Shown: positions 51,498 through 61,194, counted from the stretch's first letter. The stretch: DNA of 64,000 bases from Streptomyces sp. ASQP_92 (GCF_025399895.1 NZ_JAODUA010000011.1:186001-250000); one strand, 5' to 3'. The notes: a model not told the origin generated them from the sequence alone. A program made the numbers and translations.

Positions 51498-52757
51498 ATG
51501 CCCTTTGAGGATCGGCTCGGCGAGGCCATGCGCCACACCGGGGACAGTTTCGAACTCGGTGACCGCCGCGACGTCGTGGAGTCCGGCCTGGTCCGGGGCC
51601 GCCGGCGGCTGGCCCGGCGCCGCACGGCCGCCGTCACCGGCAGCGTGCTCGCCCTCGCCACGGTGGGGCTCGGCGGCGCGTACGCCACCGGTCTGGTCGG
51701 CGACGACGGCGGGGGAGCGGCCGTGGCCGCCTCGTCGGAGCCGGCACGACCGACGCAGCTGACTCAGCCGCCCGGCCAGGACATCCGGGGCGAGCAACTG
51801 GTCACCCTCCTCAAGTCGCTGCTGCCGCCGGGCACGGTGACCAAGGAGAGGGGGAGCGGCCCGGGGGATCGTGAAGGCGTCGGCAAGCAGGGCGCCGCGT
51901 CCATGGCCTCCGCGTCCGCCGTGTTCGACGACGGCAAGGGCGCCGGACAGGTCGCGCTGGCCGTGAGCAGGGTCGATCCGGCCGAGGAGTCCAGCGGGGA
52001 GCAGGTGAGATGCCCCGCCAAGGCGTTCGTGGACTACGACGCCTGCACGTCCGAGAAGCTGGCCGACGGCTCCCGGTACATGCTGCTGCGGGGCTATGAG
52101 TACCCCGACCGGCGCGAGCCGACCAAGGAGTGGCGGGCCGTCCTGCTCACCCCCAAGGGCGCGCTGGTCGACGCGAGCGAGTGGAACGCGGCCGCCGAAA
52201 AGGGGGGCGCGATCACCCGGGACACCCCGCCGCTCACCGCCGAACAGCTCAAGGCGCTGGTCACCTCGCCCAAGTGGCTCCCGGTCGCGGACGCCCTTGA
52301 CGCACCCGAGAAGACGCGCCCGACCGGCGCCGCCTCGCTCTCCGGCGACGCGATCCAGAAGCGGTTCCTCGCGCTGCTCCCCGCGAAGAAGCACTTCAAG
52401 ATCGTGGAGAAGGGCAACCAGGACGGCTACGCCTTCGCCGTGGTCGACGACGGGCGGGGCAAGAGCCTCGTGCAGATCAATGTGCAGCGCGGGATGTCCG
52501 ACGTCTCCCCACGCGGCGAGACCTCGACCCTGCCGGACGGCACCTTGATCGGCCTGGAGAAGGCGCCGGGCGAGAAGGGGGGTGCGGGGGTCGTCTCGTG
52601 GACCGCGGACACCGTACGCCCCGACGGGTTCCGCGTGGTGGTCTCCGCCTACAACGCGGGCAACCAGAACAAGGCCGCGACCCGCTCCGAGCCCGCCCTC
52701 ACCCTGGACGAGCTCAAGGGGATCGCCCTTGACCCGGGGTGGCGGACGCGAGGGTGA
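51498..52757 (+). CDS. Membrane-anchored protein downstream of the sigma factor
   Basis: A 419-aa protein with a ~45-residue cytoplasmic N-terminus (FEDRLGEAMRHTGDSFE), a basic stretch RGRRRLARRR, one membrane helix (about 47-68) and a large extracytoplasmic domain. Homologues accompany SigE-family sigma genes in Streptomyces. The topology fits an anti-sigma or sensor role, but no zinc anti-sigma motif (HxxxCxxC) is present, so this is inference. The ATG at 51498 is preferred; ATG 51462 adds 12 residues. Confidence 0.65.
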   Translation: MPFEDRLGEAMRHTGDSFELGDRRDVVESGLVRGRRRLARRRTAAVTGSVLALATVGLGGAYATGLVGDDGGGAAVAASSEPARPTQLTQPPGQDIRGEQLVTLLKSLLPPGTVTKERGSGPGDREGVGKQGAASMASASAVFDDGKGAGQVALAVSRVDPAEESSGEQVRCPAKAFVDYDACTSEKLADGSRYMLLRGYEYPDRREPTKEWRAVLLTPKGALVDASEWNAAAEKGGAITRDTPPLTAEQLKALVTSPKWLPVADALDAPEKTRPTGAASLSGDAIQKRFLALLPAKKHFKIVEKGNQDGYAFAVVDDGRGKSLVQINVQRGMSDVSPRGETSTLPDGTLIGLEKAPGEKGGAGVVSWTADTVRPDGFRVVVSAYNAGNQNKAATRSEPALTLDELKGIALDPGWRTRG

Positions 52758-53203
52758 GCGCGGGGGCGCGCTTGACGTGGCCGGGCCTCGACCCTGCGGT
52801 CCGTGCCCGCGTCTCGCGCAGTTCCCCGCGCCCCTAACCCCGCTCAATCCCGCGGACCGTGCCCGCTTCTCGCGCAGTTCCCCGCGCCCCCAAAACCCGC
52901 CTTCGTCCGCGGACCGTGCCCGCTTCTCGCGCAGTTCCTCGCGCCCCTTAACTGCTCGGTGCGGGGCAGCATGGGCATACCTAGCCCGTCCGGCGATTGA
53001 GGACGAGCGCCCTTAAGGCGCGATGCGGGGTCTGGGGCGGAGCCCCAGGAACCCCCTTTCGGCTGCGGGTCGTGGTCGCTTCTCGCGCAGTTCCTCGCGC
53101 CCCTGGCAGGACCGGTGCGGGCCAGTGCAGGCAACCTCAGCCCGTCCGGCGATTGAGGACGAGCGCCGTTCAGGCGCGATGCGGAGCCTGGCCGCGCCGC
53201 AGG
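52758..53203. repeat. Intergenic Streptomyces-type repeat block (left copy)
   Basis: 446 bp between the membrane protein and polymerase genes with no gene. It has four copies of TCTCGCGCAGTTCC(C/T)CGCGCCCC at about 52811, 52867, 52924 and 53080; two copies of a CCGTCCGGCGATTGAGGACGAGCGCC-type element (from about 52988 and 53138; given here in part); and one GGGGTCTGGGGCGGAGCCCC element (53026). The same families recur in opposite orientation at 63.4-63.95 kb. Confidence 0.85.
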
Positions 53204-54922
53204 CTACTTCGCGTCCGAGTAGCGCTCCACCACCGCCGTCGTGAACGGGAAACGGACCGGTGTGTCCCCGAAGGCGATCCGTCCGGCCAGCTCGCCGGCC
53301 TCGCGGATCGCCTTCGCCACGACGTCGGCCTCCTCGGCCGGGCAGTGCACGATCACCTCGTCGTGCTGGAAGAAGACCAGCTCGGCCCGGAGCCCGGCCA
53401 CCGCCAGCGCCTGGCGCAGCGCGGCGAGCAGCAGCAGCGCCCAGTCCGCGGCGCTGCCCTGCACCACGAAGTTCCGGGTGAACCGGCCCCGCGCCCGGGC
53501 ATCGCTGGAGGCGTACCCGGGGGTGAACTCACCGCCCGAGCCCGGCAGTTGGGGATCCTGGTCCTGGGGGATGCCCGCCTCGTCGGCCTCGCCCGCGCCG
53601 ACCGCCGGCGGGCTCGTGCGGCCGAGCCAGGTGCGGACGAGCCGGCCCTCCTCGCCCGCCTTCGCCGCGTCGTCCACATACGCCACCGCGAGCGGGAAGC
53701 GTCTGCGCAGCGCGGCCAGGTTCTTCAGGCCGTCGCCGGAGGTCTGGCCGTAGATCGCGCCGAGCAGCGCCAGTTTGGCGTGGTCGCGATCGCCGGAGAA
53801 CGCCCGGTCGGACAGCGCGGTGTAGAGGTCGCCGTCGTGGCCGGCCACCTCCATCAGGCCCGGGTCGCGGGAGATCGCGGCGAGCACCCTGGGCTCCATC
53901 TGGTCGGCGTCGGCGACCACCAGGCGCCAGCCCTCGTCGGCGACGACCGCCTGTCGTATCACCTTGGGGATCTGGAGCGCGCCGCCGCCGTTGGTCGTCC
54001 AGCGGCCGCTGACCGTGCCGCCCGGGGTGTACTCGGGACGGAAGCGGCCCTCGCGCACCCAGTCCTGCAACCAGCTCCAGCCGTGCGCGGTCCAGATCCG
54101 GTACAGCTTCTTGTACTCGATCAGGGGCTCCACCGCCGGGTGGTCGAGCTCGGCCAGCTCCCAGCGCCGGGTCGACTTGATCCGGAACCCGGCCTCGCCG
54201 AACGCCTTCACCACATCGGCCGGCAGGTCCGGTCGGACCCGGCGCCCGAACGCCGCCGACACCCGGTCGGCCAGCTCGGCCAGCCTTCGCGGCTCGCCCC
54301 CGCCGCCCGTGCGGGGCGAACCGCTCGCATAGCGCTCGCCGAGCAGGCCGTGCAGGACGTCGCGGTGCACATCGGCGCGCCACGGCAGCCCCGCCCGGTT
54401 CATCTCGGCGGCGACCAGCATCCCCGCCGACTGGGACGCGGTGAGCAGCCGCATCCGCCCCGGGTGCTCCGCGAGGTCGTGCCGGCGCTGCTGGTCCGCG
54501 TACACCTCAAGGAGCGCCTCGAAGGGCAGGCCCCGCGATTCCCGGGGCTCGAAGAGGGAGGACTGCGAGCCCGGCTCGGCCGCCCTGGGCGGGGGATCGG
54601 CCGGTACGGGTCTGTCGTGCAGCCGGGCCCACGCGGCCGCCGCCGAGCGGGGTTCGCCGTGCCGCCCCTCGTGGCCGAGCAGCAGCAGCTCGGCGTCCTC
54701 GATGTCGTAGCACCGCTCGACGCGGGCGCCGGCGGCGAGCAGCCGGGGGTAGATCGCGGCGGTGGAGCGCCACACCCAGCGCCCGACCTCGGGGCGGGCG
54801 AGGACGGCCGCGGCCACGTCGGCCTCCTCGCGCACCGGGCCGGCGGGCAGCCCGTCGTCGCCGAGGGGGGCGAGCCGTGCCCCGCCGCTCTCGGTCGCCT
54901 CGATGGCCCACCGTTCGTTCAC
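53204..54922 (-). CDS. Family A DNA polymerase (bifunctional 3'-5' exonuclease/polymerase type)
   Basis: A 572-aa PolA-family protein without the 5' nuclease domain. Polymerase motif A is VVADADQMEPRVLAAIS, motif B is RDHAKLALLGAIYGQTSG with the template-selecting Tyr, and motif C is FFQHDEVIVH. The N-terminal ~190 residues are a degenerate exonuclease-like domain without obvious DxE metal ligands. It is shorter than the replicative PolA and is a second actinobacterial family A enzyme, likely for repair. GTG 54922 gives VNERWAIE and may be leaderless; ATG 54952 is the alternative. Confidence 0.85.
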   Translation of the reverse strand: MNERWAIEATESGGARLAPLGDDGLPAGPVREEADVAAAVLARPEVGRWVWRSTAAIYPRLLAAGARVERCYDIEDAELLLLGHEGRHGEPRSAAAAWARLHDRPVPADPPPRAAEPGSQSSLFEPRESRGLPFEALLEVYADQQRRHDLAEHPGRMRLLTASQSAGMLVAAEMNRAGLPWRADVHRDVLHGLLGERYASGSPRTGGGGEPRRLAELADRVSAAFGRRVRPDLPADVVKAFGEAGFRIKSTRRWELAELDHPAVEPLIEYKKLYRIWTAHGWSWLQDWVREGRFRPEYTPGGTVSGRWTTNGGGALQIPKVIRQAVVADEGWRLVVADADQMEPRVLAAISRDPGLMEVAGHDGDLYTALSDRAFSGDRDHAKLALLGAIYGQTSGDGLKNLAALRRRFPLAVAYVDDAAKAGEEGRLVRTWLGRTSPPAVGAGEADEAGIPQDQDPQLPGSGGEFTPGYASSDARARGRFTRNFVVQGSAADWALLLLAALRQALAVAGLRAELVFFQHDEVIVHCPAEEADVVAKAIREAGELAGRIAFGDTPVRFPFTTAVVERYSDAK

Positions 54923-55065
54923 GCGATCGAGTCTGGCACCCGCCACTGACAACGGCCCCCAGCCACGACCGGGCGGGGGTGCGCAGTGTTCCGGCCCCTT
55001 CGACCACGGCCGATCGGGGCCGTCCCGCCCGTCGTCCGTCGCCCGTCGTCAGGCGCTCGGGCCGC

Positions 55066-56382
55066 TCACGCCACCGAGTGCAGCATCGCCGCCGCCTCGC
55101 CGCGCGAGCTCACCCCCAGCTTGGCCAGGATGTTCGCCACGTGGAACTTCACCGTCGACTCGCTGATGTGGAGCTCCTCGGCGATCGTCCGGTTGCGGTG
55201 CCCCTGCGCGAGATGGCCCAGTACCTCCGCCTCGCGCGGGTGCAGCCCGGCCAGCGGGTCGGCGCGCGGGCTCGGCGCGGTGCCCAGCGGCAGGGTCGCG
55301 GTGACCGTGGTGCCCCAGCCGGGCAGCGCGTCCACGGCGAGGGTGCCACCGAGCGCGGCCAGGCGCTGAGCAACCCGGTGGGTGTCGAGCGCGGAGCGCG
55401 ACAGCTCGCCGGGCCCGTCGTCCCTTACGGACGCGGCCAGTTGACAGCCCTCCAGCCGCCAGCGGACGTGGATGCGGCGCACCCCCTCCTGGCCGGCCAT
55501 GGCGAGGACGAGGGCGCGCACGGCGGCGCGGGCGAGGTGGGCGACGTCCGCGGCGATGGACGTCTCGGCGGTCTCCGCCTCCGGCGGCGCGAACTCCAGG
55601 GACACCTCGCTGTGGCGAAGCAGCGGCCTCAGCGAGTCGGCGAGCCGGGCGAAGGCCTCCGCGGCCGGCTCCTCCGTGAGCTCCTGGTTGCGGTCGGCCT
55701 CGGCGCGCAGCGCGACCAGCGCCGACACCGCCAGGTCGACGGCGCGCGAGCGGGCCGCCCGGTCCTCCAGGGCCTTGCTGCGCAGCACCCCGAGCAGGGC
55801 GGTGAGCGCGGCCTCGTGGGCCTCGCCCAGTTCGGCGATCACCCGGGCCCGCTCGGCGGCGGTGGAGCGGGACTGGACGAGCGCGCCCGGTACCGCCTCG
55901 ACCGTGAGGCGGTGGCGGTGCCCGGTCACCAGGTCCCACAGATGCTGGACGATCTCCGCCTCGGCCCCCGTCAGGACGCCCGAGGGCGAGGTGCGCAGGA
56001 GCACCAGCAGGGGCGGCAGCGCGGCCATCGGGGCGGCCTCGCTGGCGACCGCCACCACGGCCCGCTCCTCGCCTCCGATCACGGCCGTGCCCTGCCAGGG
56101 CCGGCCGGGCGTGACGCGCGGGCCGAGGTCCTGGAGGTCGGCGACGGTGACCCGCCGGGCCGTCCCGTCCTCGCCGTGCACCTTGAACGGCGAGTGCGCG
56201 CACTGCCCCGACAGTTCGGCGGCGACGGTGTGCGCGACCAGCGGGGCGAGGGCCTCGGACAGCGTCGGCAGGATCTGGTCCATCGGTCCACGCACCAGCT
56301 CCGCGGCGCGGGCGAGGGCGAAGGCGGCGGGCGTCGTCGCGCTGCCGGCGCGGGGTGCGATGCGGCTCGTGCGGGGCTCCAT
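55066..56382 (-). CDS. LuxR-type regulator with histidine-kinase-like ATPase region
   Basis: A 438-aa protein. The C-terminal LuxR/GerE HTH is LHPREAEVLGHLAQGHRNRT with ISESTVKFHVANILAKLGV (each within limits). The middle resembles a two-component kinase: a dimerisation-like helix (RVIAELGEAHEAALTALLG) and an ATPase-like segment with DDGPGE and GWGTTVTATLPLG. No phospho-acceptor His is clear (GEAHEAA is the candidate). The N-terminus is a GAF-like sensor region. This is an actinobacterial hybrid in which kinase fold and DNA binding sit on one chain. It is divergent from the quinone oxidoreductase gene. Confidence 0.75.
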   Translation of the reverse strand: MEPRTSRIAPRAGSATTPAAFALARAAELVRGPMDQILPTLSEALAPLVAHTVAAELSGQCAHSPFKVHGEDGTARRVTVADLQDLGPRVTPGRPWQGTAVIGGEERAVVAVASEAAPMAALPPLLVLLRTSPSGVLTGAEAEIVQHLWDLVTGHRHRLTVEAVPGALVQSRSTAAERARVIAELGEAHEAALTALLGVLRSKALEDRAARSRAVDLAVSALVALRAEADRNQELTEEPAAEAFARLADSLRPLLRHSEVSLEFAPPEAETAETSIAADVAHLARAAVRALVLAMAGQEGVRRIHVRWRLEGCQLAASVRDDGPGELSRSALDTHRVAQRLAALGGTLAVDALPGWGTTVTATLPLGTAPSPRADPLAGLHPREAEVLGHLAQGHRNRTIAEELHISESTVKFHVANILAKLGVSSRGEAAAMLHSVA

Positions 56383-56532
56383 CGCTCCAGCGTACGGTCG
56401 CCCCGGCCGGCCGCTGCCCCGCCATGCGGCCAGGTCGAACTGGCCGTAAGGCGGGCCGGTTTGGGGCCGGTGGCGGCGGACGCTTGGTCCACGGCGCCGA
56501 GGGCGGCGCGGTGAGTGACACGAGGAGTGGTG

Positions 56533-57441
56533 ATGGAAGCGATTCTGTACGAGCGGTTCGGCGGACCCGAGGTGCTGGCCCTGGGCGCGGCCGACACGCC
56601 CCGGCCGGGCCCCGGCCAGGTGCGGGTCAAGGTGGCCGCGGCGGGCGTGAACCCGGTCGACTACCGCATCCGCAACGGCTGGATGCGCCACCAGTTCCCG
56701 GTGACCTTCCCCGCGATCCCGGGCCTGGAGGTGGCGGGCACGGTCGACGAACTCGGCGAGGGCGTCACCGGGTTCGCGGTGGGTGACGAGGTGTTCGGGC
56801 ACGCCGACACCGGCGCGTACGCCGAGTACGCCCTGGCCACCCACATCGTCGCCAAGCCGGCCGGGCTGACCTGGGAGCAGGTCGTGGCGCTGCCCGTGGC
56901 CGGCGAGACCTCCGAGCGGGTCCTGAACCTGCTCGAACTGGCCGAGGGCGAGACCCTGTTGATCCACGGCGCCGCCGGTGTGGTCGGCTCGGTCGGCGTG
57001 CAGCTCGCCGTGGCCCGGGGCGCCACGGTCATCGGCACCGCGTCCCCGGAGAACCACGCCTTCCTGCGCGAGCTGGGCGCCATACCGCTCGCGTACGGGG
57101 AGGGACTGGTCGAGCGGGTGCGCGAGGCGGCCCCGCGGGGCATCGACGCGGTGTACGACGCGGCCGGCAAGGGCGCGCTGCCCGACTCGATCGCGCTGCG
57201 CGGCGGCACCACCTCCCGCGTCGTCACCATCGCCGACACGGGCGCCGCCGACCTCGGCGTCGTCTTCAGCGGTGACGGCACGCCCGACCCCAGGCCGATC
57301 TACGAGGCCCACGCCCGTCTGGTCGCCGAGGGCCGGTTGCGCATCCGCCACGCCGAGACGTTCCCGCTCGCCGAGGCGCCCAAGGCCCTGGAACTGAGCG
57401 AGGGCGGCCACACCAGGGGCAAGCTCGTCATCCAGCCGTGA
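56533..57441 (+). CDS. NADPH:quinone oxidoreductase-like enzyme (MDR family)
   Basis: A 302-aa zinc-independent medium-chain dehydrogenase/reductase. The start MEAILYERFGGPEVL is family-typical; GVNPVDYRIRNG and the NADPH motif HGAAGVVGSVGVQLA are clear. It likely reduces quinones or enones. ATG 56533 follows GAGGAG; a GTG six codons earlier is less good. Its last 14 bp overlap the convergent AraC gene. Confidence 0.88.
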   Translation: MEAILYERFGGPEVLALGAADTPRPGPGQVRVKVAAAGVNPVDYRIRNGWMRHQFPVTFPAIPGLEVAGTVDELGEGVTGFAVGDEVFGHADTGAYAEYALATHIVAKPAGLTWEQVVALPVAGETSERVLNLLELAEGETLLIHGAAGVVGSVGVQLAVARGATVIGTASPENHAFLRELGAIPLAYGEGLVERVREAAPRGIDAVYDAAGKGALPDSIALRGGTTSRVVTIADTGAADLGVVFSGDGTPDPRPIYEAHARLVAEGRLRIRHAETFPLAEAPKALELSEGGHTRGKLVIQP

Positions 57442-58393
57442 GGCCCGCGCGGTAGCGCCCCGGCGTCGTGCCGTACTGCCGGCTGAAGGCGTGCGACAGG
57501 GCGTACGGGGTGCTGTAGCCGACGCGCCGGGCGATGGCGTCCAGGCCGTCGGGCGTCGCCCGGAGCAGGGCGGCGGCCCGGGTCAGCCGCCACCAGGTCA
57601 GGTACCCCATCGGGGCGCGGCCGACCAGGGCCGTGAACCGGCGCGCCAACGTGGCCCGGGACACCCCCACATGGGCGGCGAGACGCTCGTTGCTCCAGCC
57701 GTGCGCGGGGTCCTCGTGCAGGGCGTGCAGGGCAGCGGCGACCACCGGATCGTGCAGCGCGGCCGGCCAGCGCGAGGTGGTGCTGTCCGCCATCCAGGCC
57801 CGTACGAGATGGACGAGCAGCAGGTCGAGCAGGCTCGGCAGGGCGATGGCGCCGCCCGGCCGCGAGGAGGCGGCCTCGTACCCCAACAGGGCGATGGCGG
57901 ACCGGAGTTCGTCATGGTGTCCGGGCCGGGCGGGGATGTGGACGACGTCCGGAAGGTCGGCCATGAGCGGGTGGGTGTGGCGCCGGTCGAGCCGGTACTT
58001 GCCGCACAGCAGCTCCGTATCGGCGGGGGAGTCGAGGGACGCCGTGCGGGAGCCGGACGCCCTGCGGGAGCCGCCGGACGCCGTGCGCGCGTCGGGGGAC
58101 GCCGTGCGCGACCAGTGCGCGAAGTCGACGGCGCGCTCGACGGTGGGTCCGTCGGCGGGACTGTCGGCGATGACATGCCCGCTGCCGTGCGGGAGCAGCA
58201 CGGCGTCGCCCGTGTTCAGGGCGATGGCCGAACCCCCTTCGGCGAGCATCCAGCAGCTCCCCTCCAGGACGACGTGGAAGCCCGCGCCCTCGTACGGATC
58301 GAGCCGGGCGCACCAACGCCCGCCCACCCGCAGTCTGGTGGAGGACGGGCGCCCCACCCGCACCGCCAGGATCGCATCGCTCAGCAGGTCCAT
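57428..58393 (-). CDS. AraC-family regulator with cupin domain and repeat insertion
   Basis: A 321-aa regulator. The N-terminal cupin senses a ligand (GFHVVLEGSCWMLAE, LLPHGSGHVI). Between about residues 94 and 124 an insertion SRTASPDARTASGG...SRTASLDSPA is encoded by short tandem repeats of GGACGCCGTGCG type. The C-terminal double HTH (NERLAAHVGVSRATLARRF, DAIARRVGYSTPYALSHAF) is intact. It lies tail to tail with the quinone oxidoreductase gene and probably acts on neighbouring oxidoreductase genes. Confidence 0.83.
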   Translation of the reverse strand: MDLLSDAILAVRVGRPSSTRLRVGGRWCARLDPYEGAGFHVVLEGSCWMLAEGGSAIALNTGDAVLLPHGSGHVIADSPADGPTVERAVDFAHWSRTASPDARTASGGSRRASGSRTASLDSPADTELLCGKYRLDRRHTHPLMADLPDVVHIPARPGHHDELRSAIALLGYEAASSRPGGAIALPSLLDLLLVHLVRAWMADSTTSRWPAALHDPVVAAALHALHEDPAHGWSNERLAAHVGVSRATLARRFTALVGRAPMGYLTWWRLTRAAALLRATPDGLDAIARRVGYSTPYALSHAFSRQYGTTPGRYRAGLTAG

Positions 58394-58525
58394 GGGGCCA
58401 GCCTACAAAAGCCCCACCGCTCGGTGAGACGCTCGCGTATCCGGACGAGAAGAAGACGTATTGAGCGGCTCATTCGCGGCTGCCTAAGGTCGTGGCGACG
58501 GCGAACGAGCGGAAGGCGGCCGGAC

Positions 58526-59419
58526 ATGCGGAGCATCACCCTGGGCGAGGTCGAGATCACCCGGATCGTGGAGTGGGAGGGCGCGTTCGGGCCGGCCCGC
58601 ACCATCGTGCCGGAGGCCGGGATCGAGACGTGGAAGGCGAACGAGGAACTGCTCGCCCCGCACTTCTGGGAGCCGGAAGCCGACCGGTGGATCGGGGCGC
58701 TCCAGACGTGGGTGCTGCGCAGCGGCGGGCGGACCGTCCTCGTGGACACCGGCGTCGGCAACGGACGCGAGCGGCCCAGTATGCCGATGTTCCACCACCG
58801 GAACACCGATTTCCTGGGCCAGTTGGCGGCCGCCGGGGTACGGCCGGAGGACGTCGACGTCGTCGTCAACACACATCTGCACGCGGACCACGTCGGCTGG
58901 AACACGGTGGGCCGGGGGCCCGGTGAGTGGGAGCCCGCTTTCCCCGAAGCCACCTATCTGATGCCGGCCGCCGACCACGCCCACTTCGACCCGGCGAACG
59001 GACGCGACCTGCGCGTGGACGACATCGCGCTCTTCGAGGACAGCGTCGCGCCCGTCGTCGCAGCGGGCCGGGCGGTGCTGTGGGAGGGCGCGTACCGCAT
59101 CGACGAGAACCTCCTCCTGGAGGCCGCGCCGGGGCACACGCCGGGCTCCTCCGTGCTGCGGCTCGCATCCGGCGGCGAGCGGGCGGTGTTCGTCGGCGAT
59201 CTGCTGCACAGCCCGGTGCAGATCGCCGAGCCGTCCTGCAACAGCTGCTTCTGCGAGGACGAGAAGCAGGCCGCCGCCACCCGCCACCGCGTCCTGGGCC
59301 GCGCCGCCGACGAGCGCGAACTCGTCGTGCCCGCCCACTTCGGCGGGCCCGGCGCCTTCGAAGTGCGGCGCGAGGCAAGCCGGTTCGCGGTCCGCGGCTG
59401 GGCCTCCTACAGCGCGTAG
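58526..59419 (+). CDS. MBL-fold metallohydrolase
   Basis: A 297-aa metallo-beta-lactamase fold enzyme. The metal site THLHADHVGWN is canonical, with the third His region APGHTPGSSV, Asp in VFVGDLLHSP and the last His in VPAHFGG. The family includes lactonases and hydrolases of unknown substrate. ATG 58526 follows GGAAGG. The 3' end overlaps the convergent SGNH hydrolase gene by 13 bp. Confidence 0.85.
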   Translation: MRSITLGEVEITRIVEWEGAFGPARTIVPEAGIETWKANEELLAPHFWEPEADRWIGALQTWVLRSGGRTVLVDTGVGNGRERPSMPMFHHRNTDFLGQLAAAGVRPEDVDVVVNTHLHADHVGWNTVGRGPGEWEPAFPEATYLMPAADHAHFDPANGRDLRVDDIALFEDSVAPVVAAGRAVLWEGAYRIDENLLLEAAPGHTPGSSVLRLASGGERAVFVGDLLHSPVQIAEPSCNSCFCEDEKQAAATRHRVLGRAADERELVVPAHFGGPGAFEVRREASRFAVRGWASYSA

Positions 59420-60087
59420 CGGGCGCCCAGCTCCCAGGAGCCGTGCAGCGCGCCGGCGAAGGCGGCCGCCAGCTTGTGCTCGCCGCTGACGCCCGGATGG
59501 GTGCCGTCGTAGGTGTCCCGATGGATGTCGTAGGACTCCGGGACGGTGGCGAGCAGCAGCGGCGAAAGGGCCGTGTCGAGGTCGGCGAACGCCTTGGCGA
59601 GCAGCACGTTGAAGCGGTCCACCTCGGCGGCGAACGGTTCGTCCTGCTCGGCGCGTACGTTCGGGATGACGGGCAGCGCCACGATGCGCACGCGCGGGTT
59701 GGCATCCCGGGCGGCCTCGATGAACGCGCGCACGTTTGCGGCGGTCTGGGCGGCGTCCGTGTAGAAGCCGAGGTCTATCAGGCCGAGCGAGACGAGCAGC
59801 ACGTCCGCCCGGCTCTCGGCGACCGCCGGGCCGATCAGGGGAGCCATGTGCAGCCAGCCCTCGCCCCAGCCCGCGAGGTGGCGGCGCGCGGCGGGCGGGA
59901 AGTCGGGGGCGGCGTACGCGTGCGAGACGGGCGCCCCGGCCGCCGGGTCGTACAGCGCGGTGCGCGGGCCGACGATCTCGTACGGGCCGTCGAAGGAGGC
60001 TTCGAGGTGGCGCCACATGCGGTAGCGCCAGGTGAAGTCGCCGGGGCATCCGATGGTCATCGAGTCGCCGACGAAGAGAAAACGCAT
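59407..60087 (-). CDS. SGNH/GDSL hydrolase
   Basis: A 226-aa esterase-type hydrolase. Block I is FVGDSMTIG (GDS-like with Met), block III is found around LLVSLGLIDLGF where the usual GxND is degenerate, and block V is DGTHPGVSG. There is no signal peptide. The altered block III makes the specificity uncertain. The start is ATG 60087, divergent from a secreted protein gene. Confidence 0.75.
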   Translation of the reverse strand: MRFLFVGDSMTIGCPGDFTWRYRMWRHLEASFDGPYEIVGPRTALYDPAAGAPVSHAYAAPDFPPAARRHLAGWGEGWLHMAPLIGPAVAESRADVLLVSLGLIDLGFYTDAAQTAANVRAFIEAARDANPRVRIVALPVIPNVRAEQDEPFAAEVDRFNVLLAKAFADLDTALSPLLLATVPESYDIHRDTYDGTHPGVSGEHKLAAAFAGALHGSWELGARYAL

Positions 60088-60174
60088 GGGGGCCATCATT
60101 ACCGATCGGTAGGCCGACGGCGACGTGACGGTGGACACCCCGGCGTGCGAACCGGGCCGTGGAGACTGGGGGGC

Positions 60175-61149
60175 ATGCGTTCGCTTCTGAGGGTGTGCGG
60201 GGTGGCCGGGCTCGTCCTGGTCTGTGCGGCGGGCCCGGCCGCCGCCGACGACGGCGGGTTCACCATCAAGGACCCCCGGATCAAGGAGTCCAGCGGCCTC
60301 GCCGCCAGCCGCGCCCACCCGGGCGTCTACTGGACGCACAACGACAGCGGCGACGGCGCCTACCTCTACGCCGTCGACGGGAAGACGGGGCGCACGCTCG
60401 CGCGGATCACGCTGACCGGCGTCGGACATCCGCGTGATGTGGAGGCGATCTCGCTCGGGCCCGACGGCGACCTCTGTGTCGGCGACATCGGCGACAACCT
60501 GGACGGCTCCTGGAGCCACGTCTGGATCTACCGCTTCCCCGAGCCCGCCCAGCTCACGGACCAGACGGTCAAGGCGACGCAGTACGACGTGCGGTACGCC
60601 GACGGGCCCCGCAACGCCGAGGCGCTGATGGTCCACCCCAGGACCGGCCGGGTCTACATCGCCTCCAAGCGCGAGAGCGGCGGCGGCCTCTACGAGGGAC
60701 CGGCCACGCTGTCCACCGCCGGCCCGAACGTGTTCCGCCGGGTCGGCGAGGTGCCATGGGTGACCGACGGCGCGTTCTCGCCCGACGGTACGAAACTGGC
60801 GCTGCGGGGCTATTTCGCGCTGGCCGAATACGCCTGGAAGGGCGGCGCCGCTCCGCTGGGCGACTGGCACGCGGTACCGGGCACGCCCGTGCAGGGCCAG
60901 TCCGAGTCGGTCACGTACACCACGGACGGCACCGCCCTGATGGTCGGCTCCGAGGGCGCGGACAGCGAGGTGGCCCGCGTCCCTCTTACGGAGGACGGCG
61001 CCAACTCGCCCCACGCGGGCGGTAGTTCCCCTCGTTCGGGTGGCTCCGGCGGCAACGGGAACTTCGTGCTCGGCGCGATGGTTCTGGCGGGCGCCACCGC
61101 GCTCGGCGTGGGAGCCAAGCGGATGCTGCGGCGCGGGCCCCGCACCTGA
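60175..61149 (+). CDS. Secreted beta-propeller-like protein with C-terminal anchor
   Basis: A 324-aa exported protein. The signal peptide is MRSLLRVCGVAGLVLVCAAG ending AAADD. The mature part has repeated short strands with GKTGRTLARITLTG, LGPDGDLCVGDIGDN and FSPDGTKLALRG, resembling a beta-propeller. A Ser/Gly linker leads to one hydrophobic helix (about 298-315) followed by RRGPR, a cell-surface anchor. Function is unknown. Confidence 0.75.
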   Translation: MRSLLRVCGVAGLVLVCAAGPAAADDGGFTIKDPRIKESSGLAASRAHPGVYWTHNDSGDGAYLYAVDGKTGRTLARITLTGVGHPRDVEAISLGPDGDLCVGDIGDNLDGSWSHVWIYRFPEPAQLTDQTVKATQYDVRYADGPRNAEALMVHPRTGRVYIASKRESGGGLYEGPATLSTAGPNVFRRVGEVPWVTDGAFSPDGTKLALRGYFALAEYAWKGGAAPLGDWHAVPGTPVQGQSESVTYTTDGTALMVGSEGADSEVARVPLTEDGANSPHAGGSSPRSGGSGGNGNFVLGAMVLAGATALGVGAKRMLRRGPRT

Positions 61150-61194
61150 GGGTGCCGGGGCCCGCGCCCGTGCGGCCGGATGGGGGGCCGCGCG

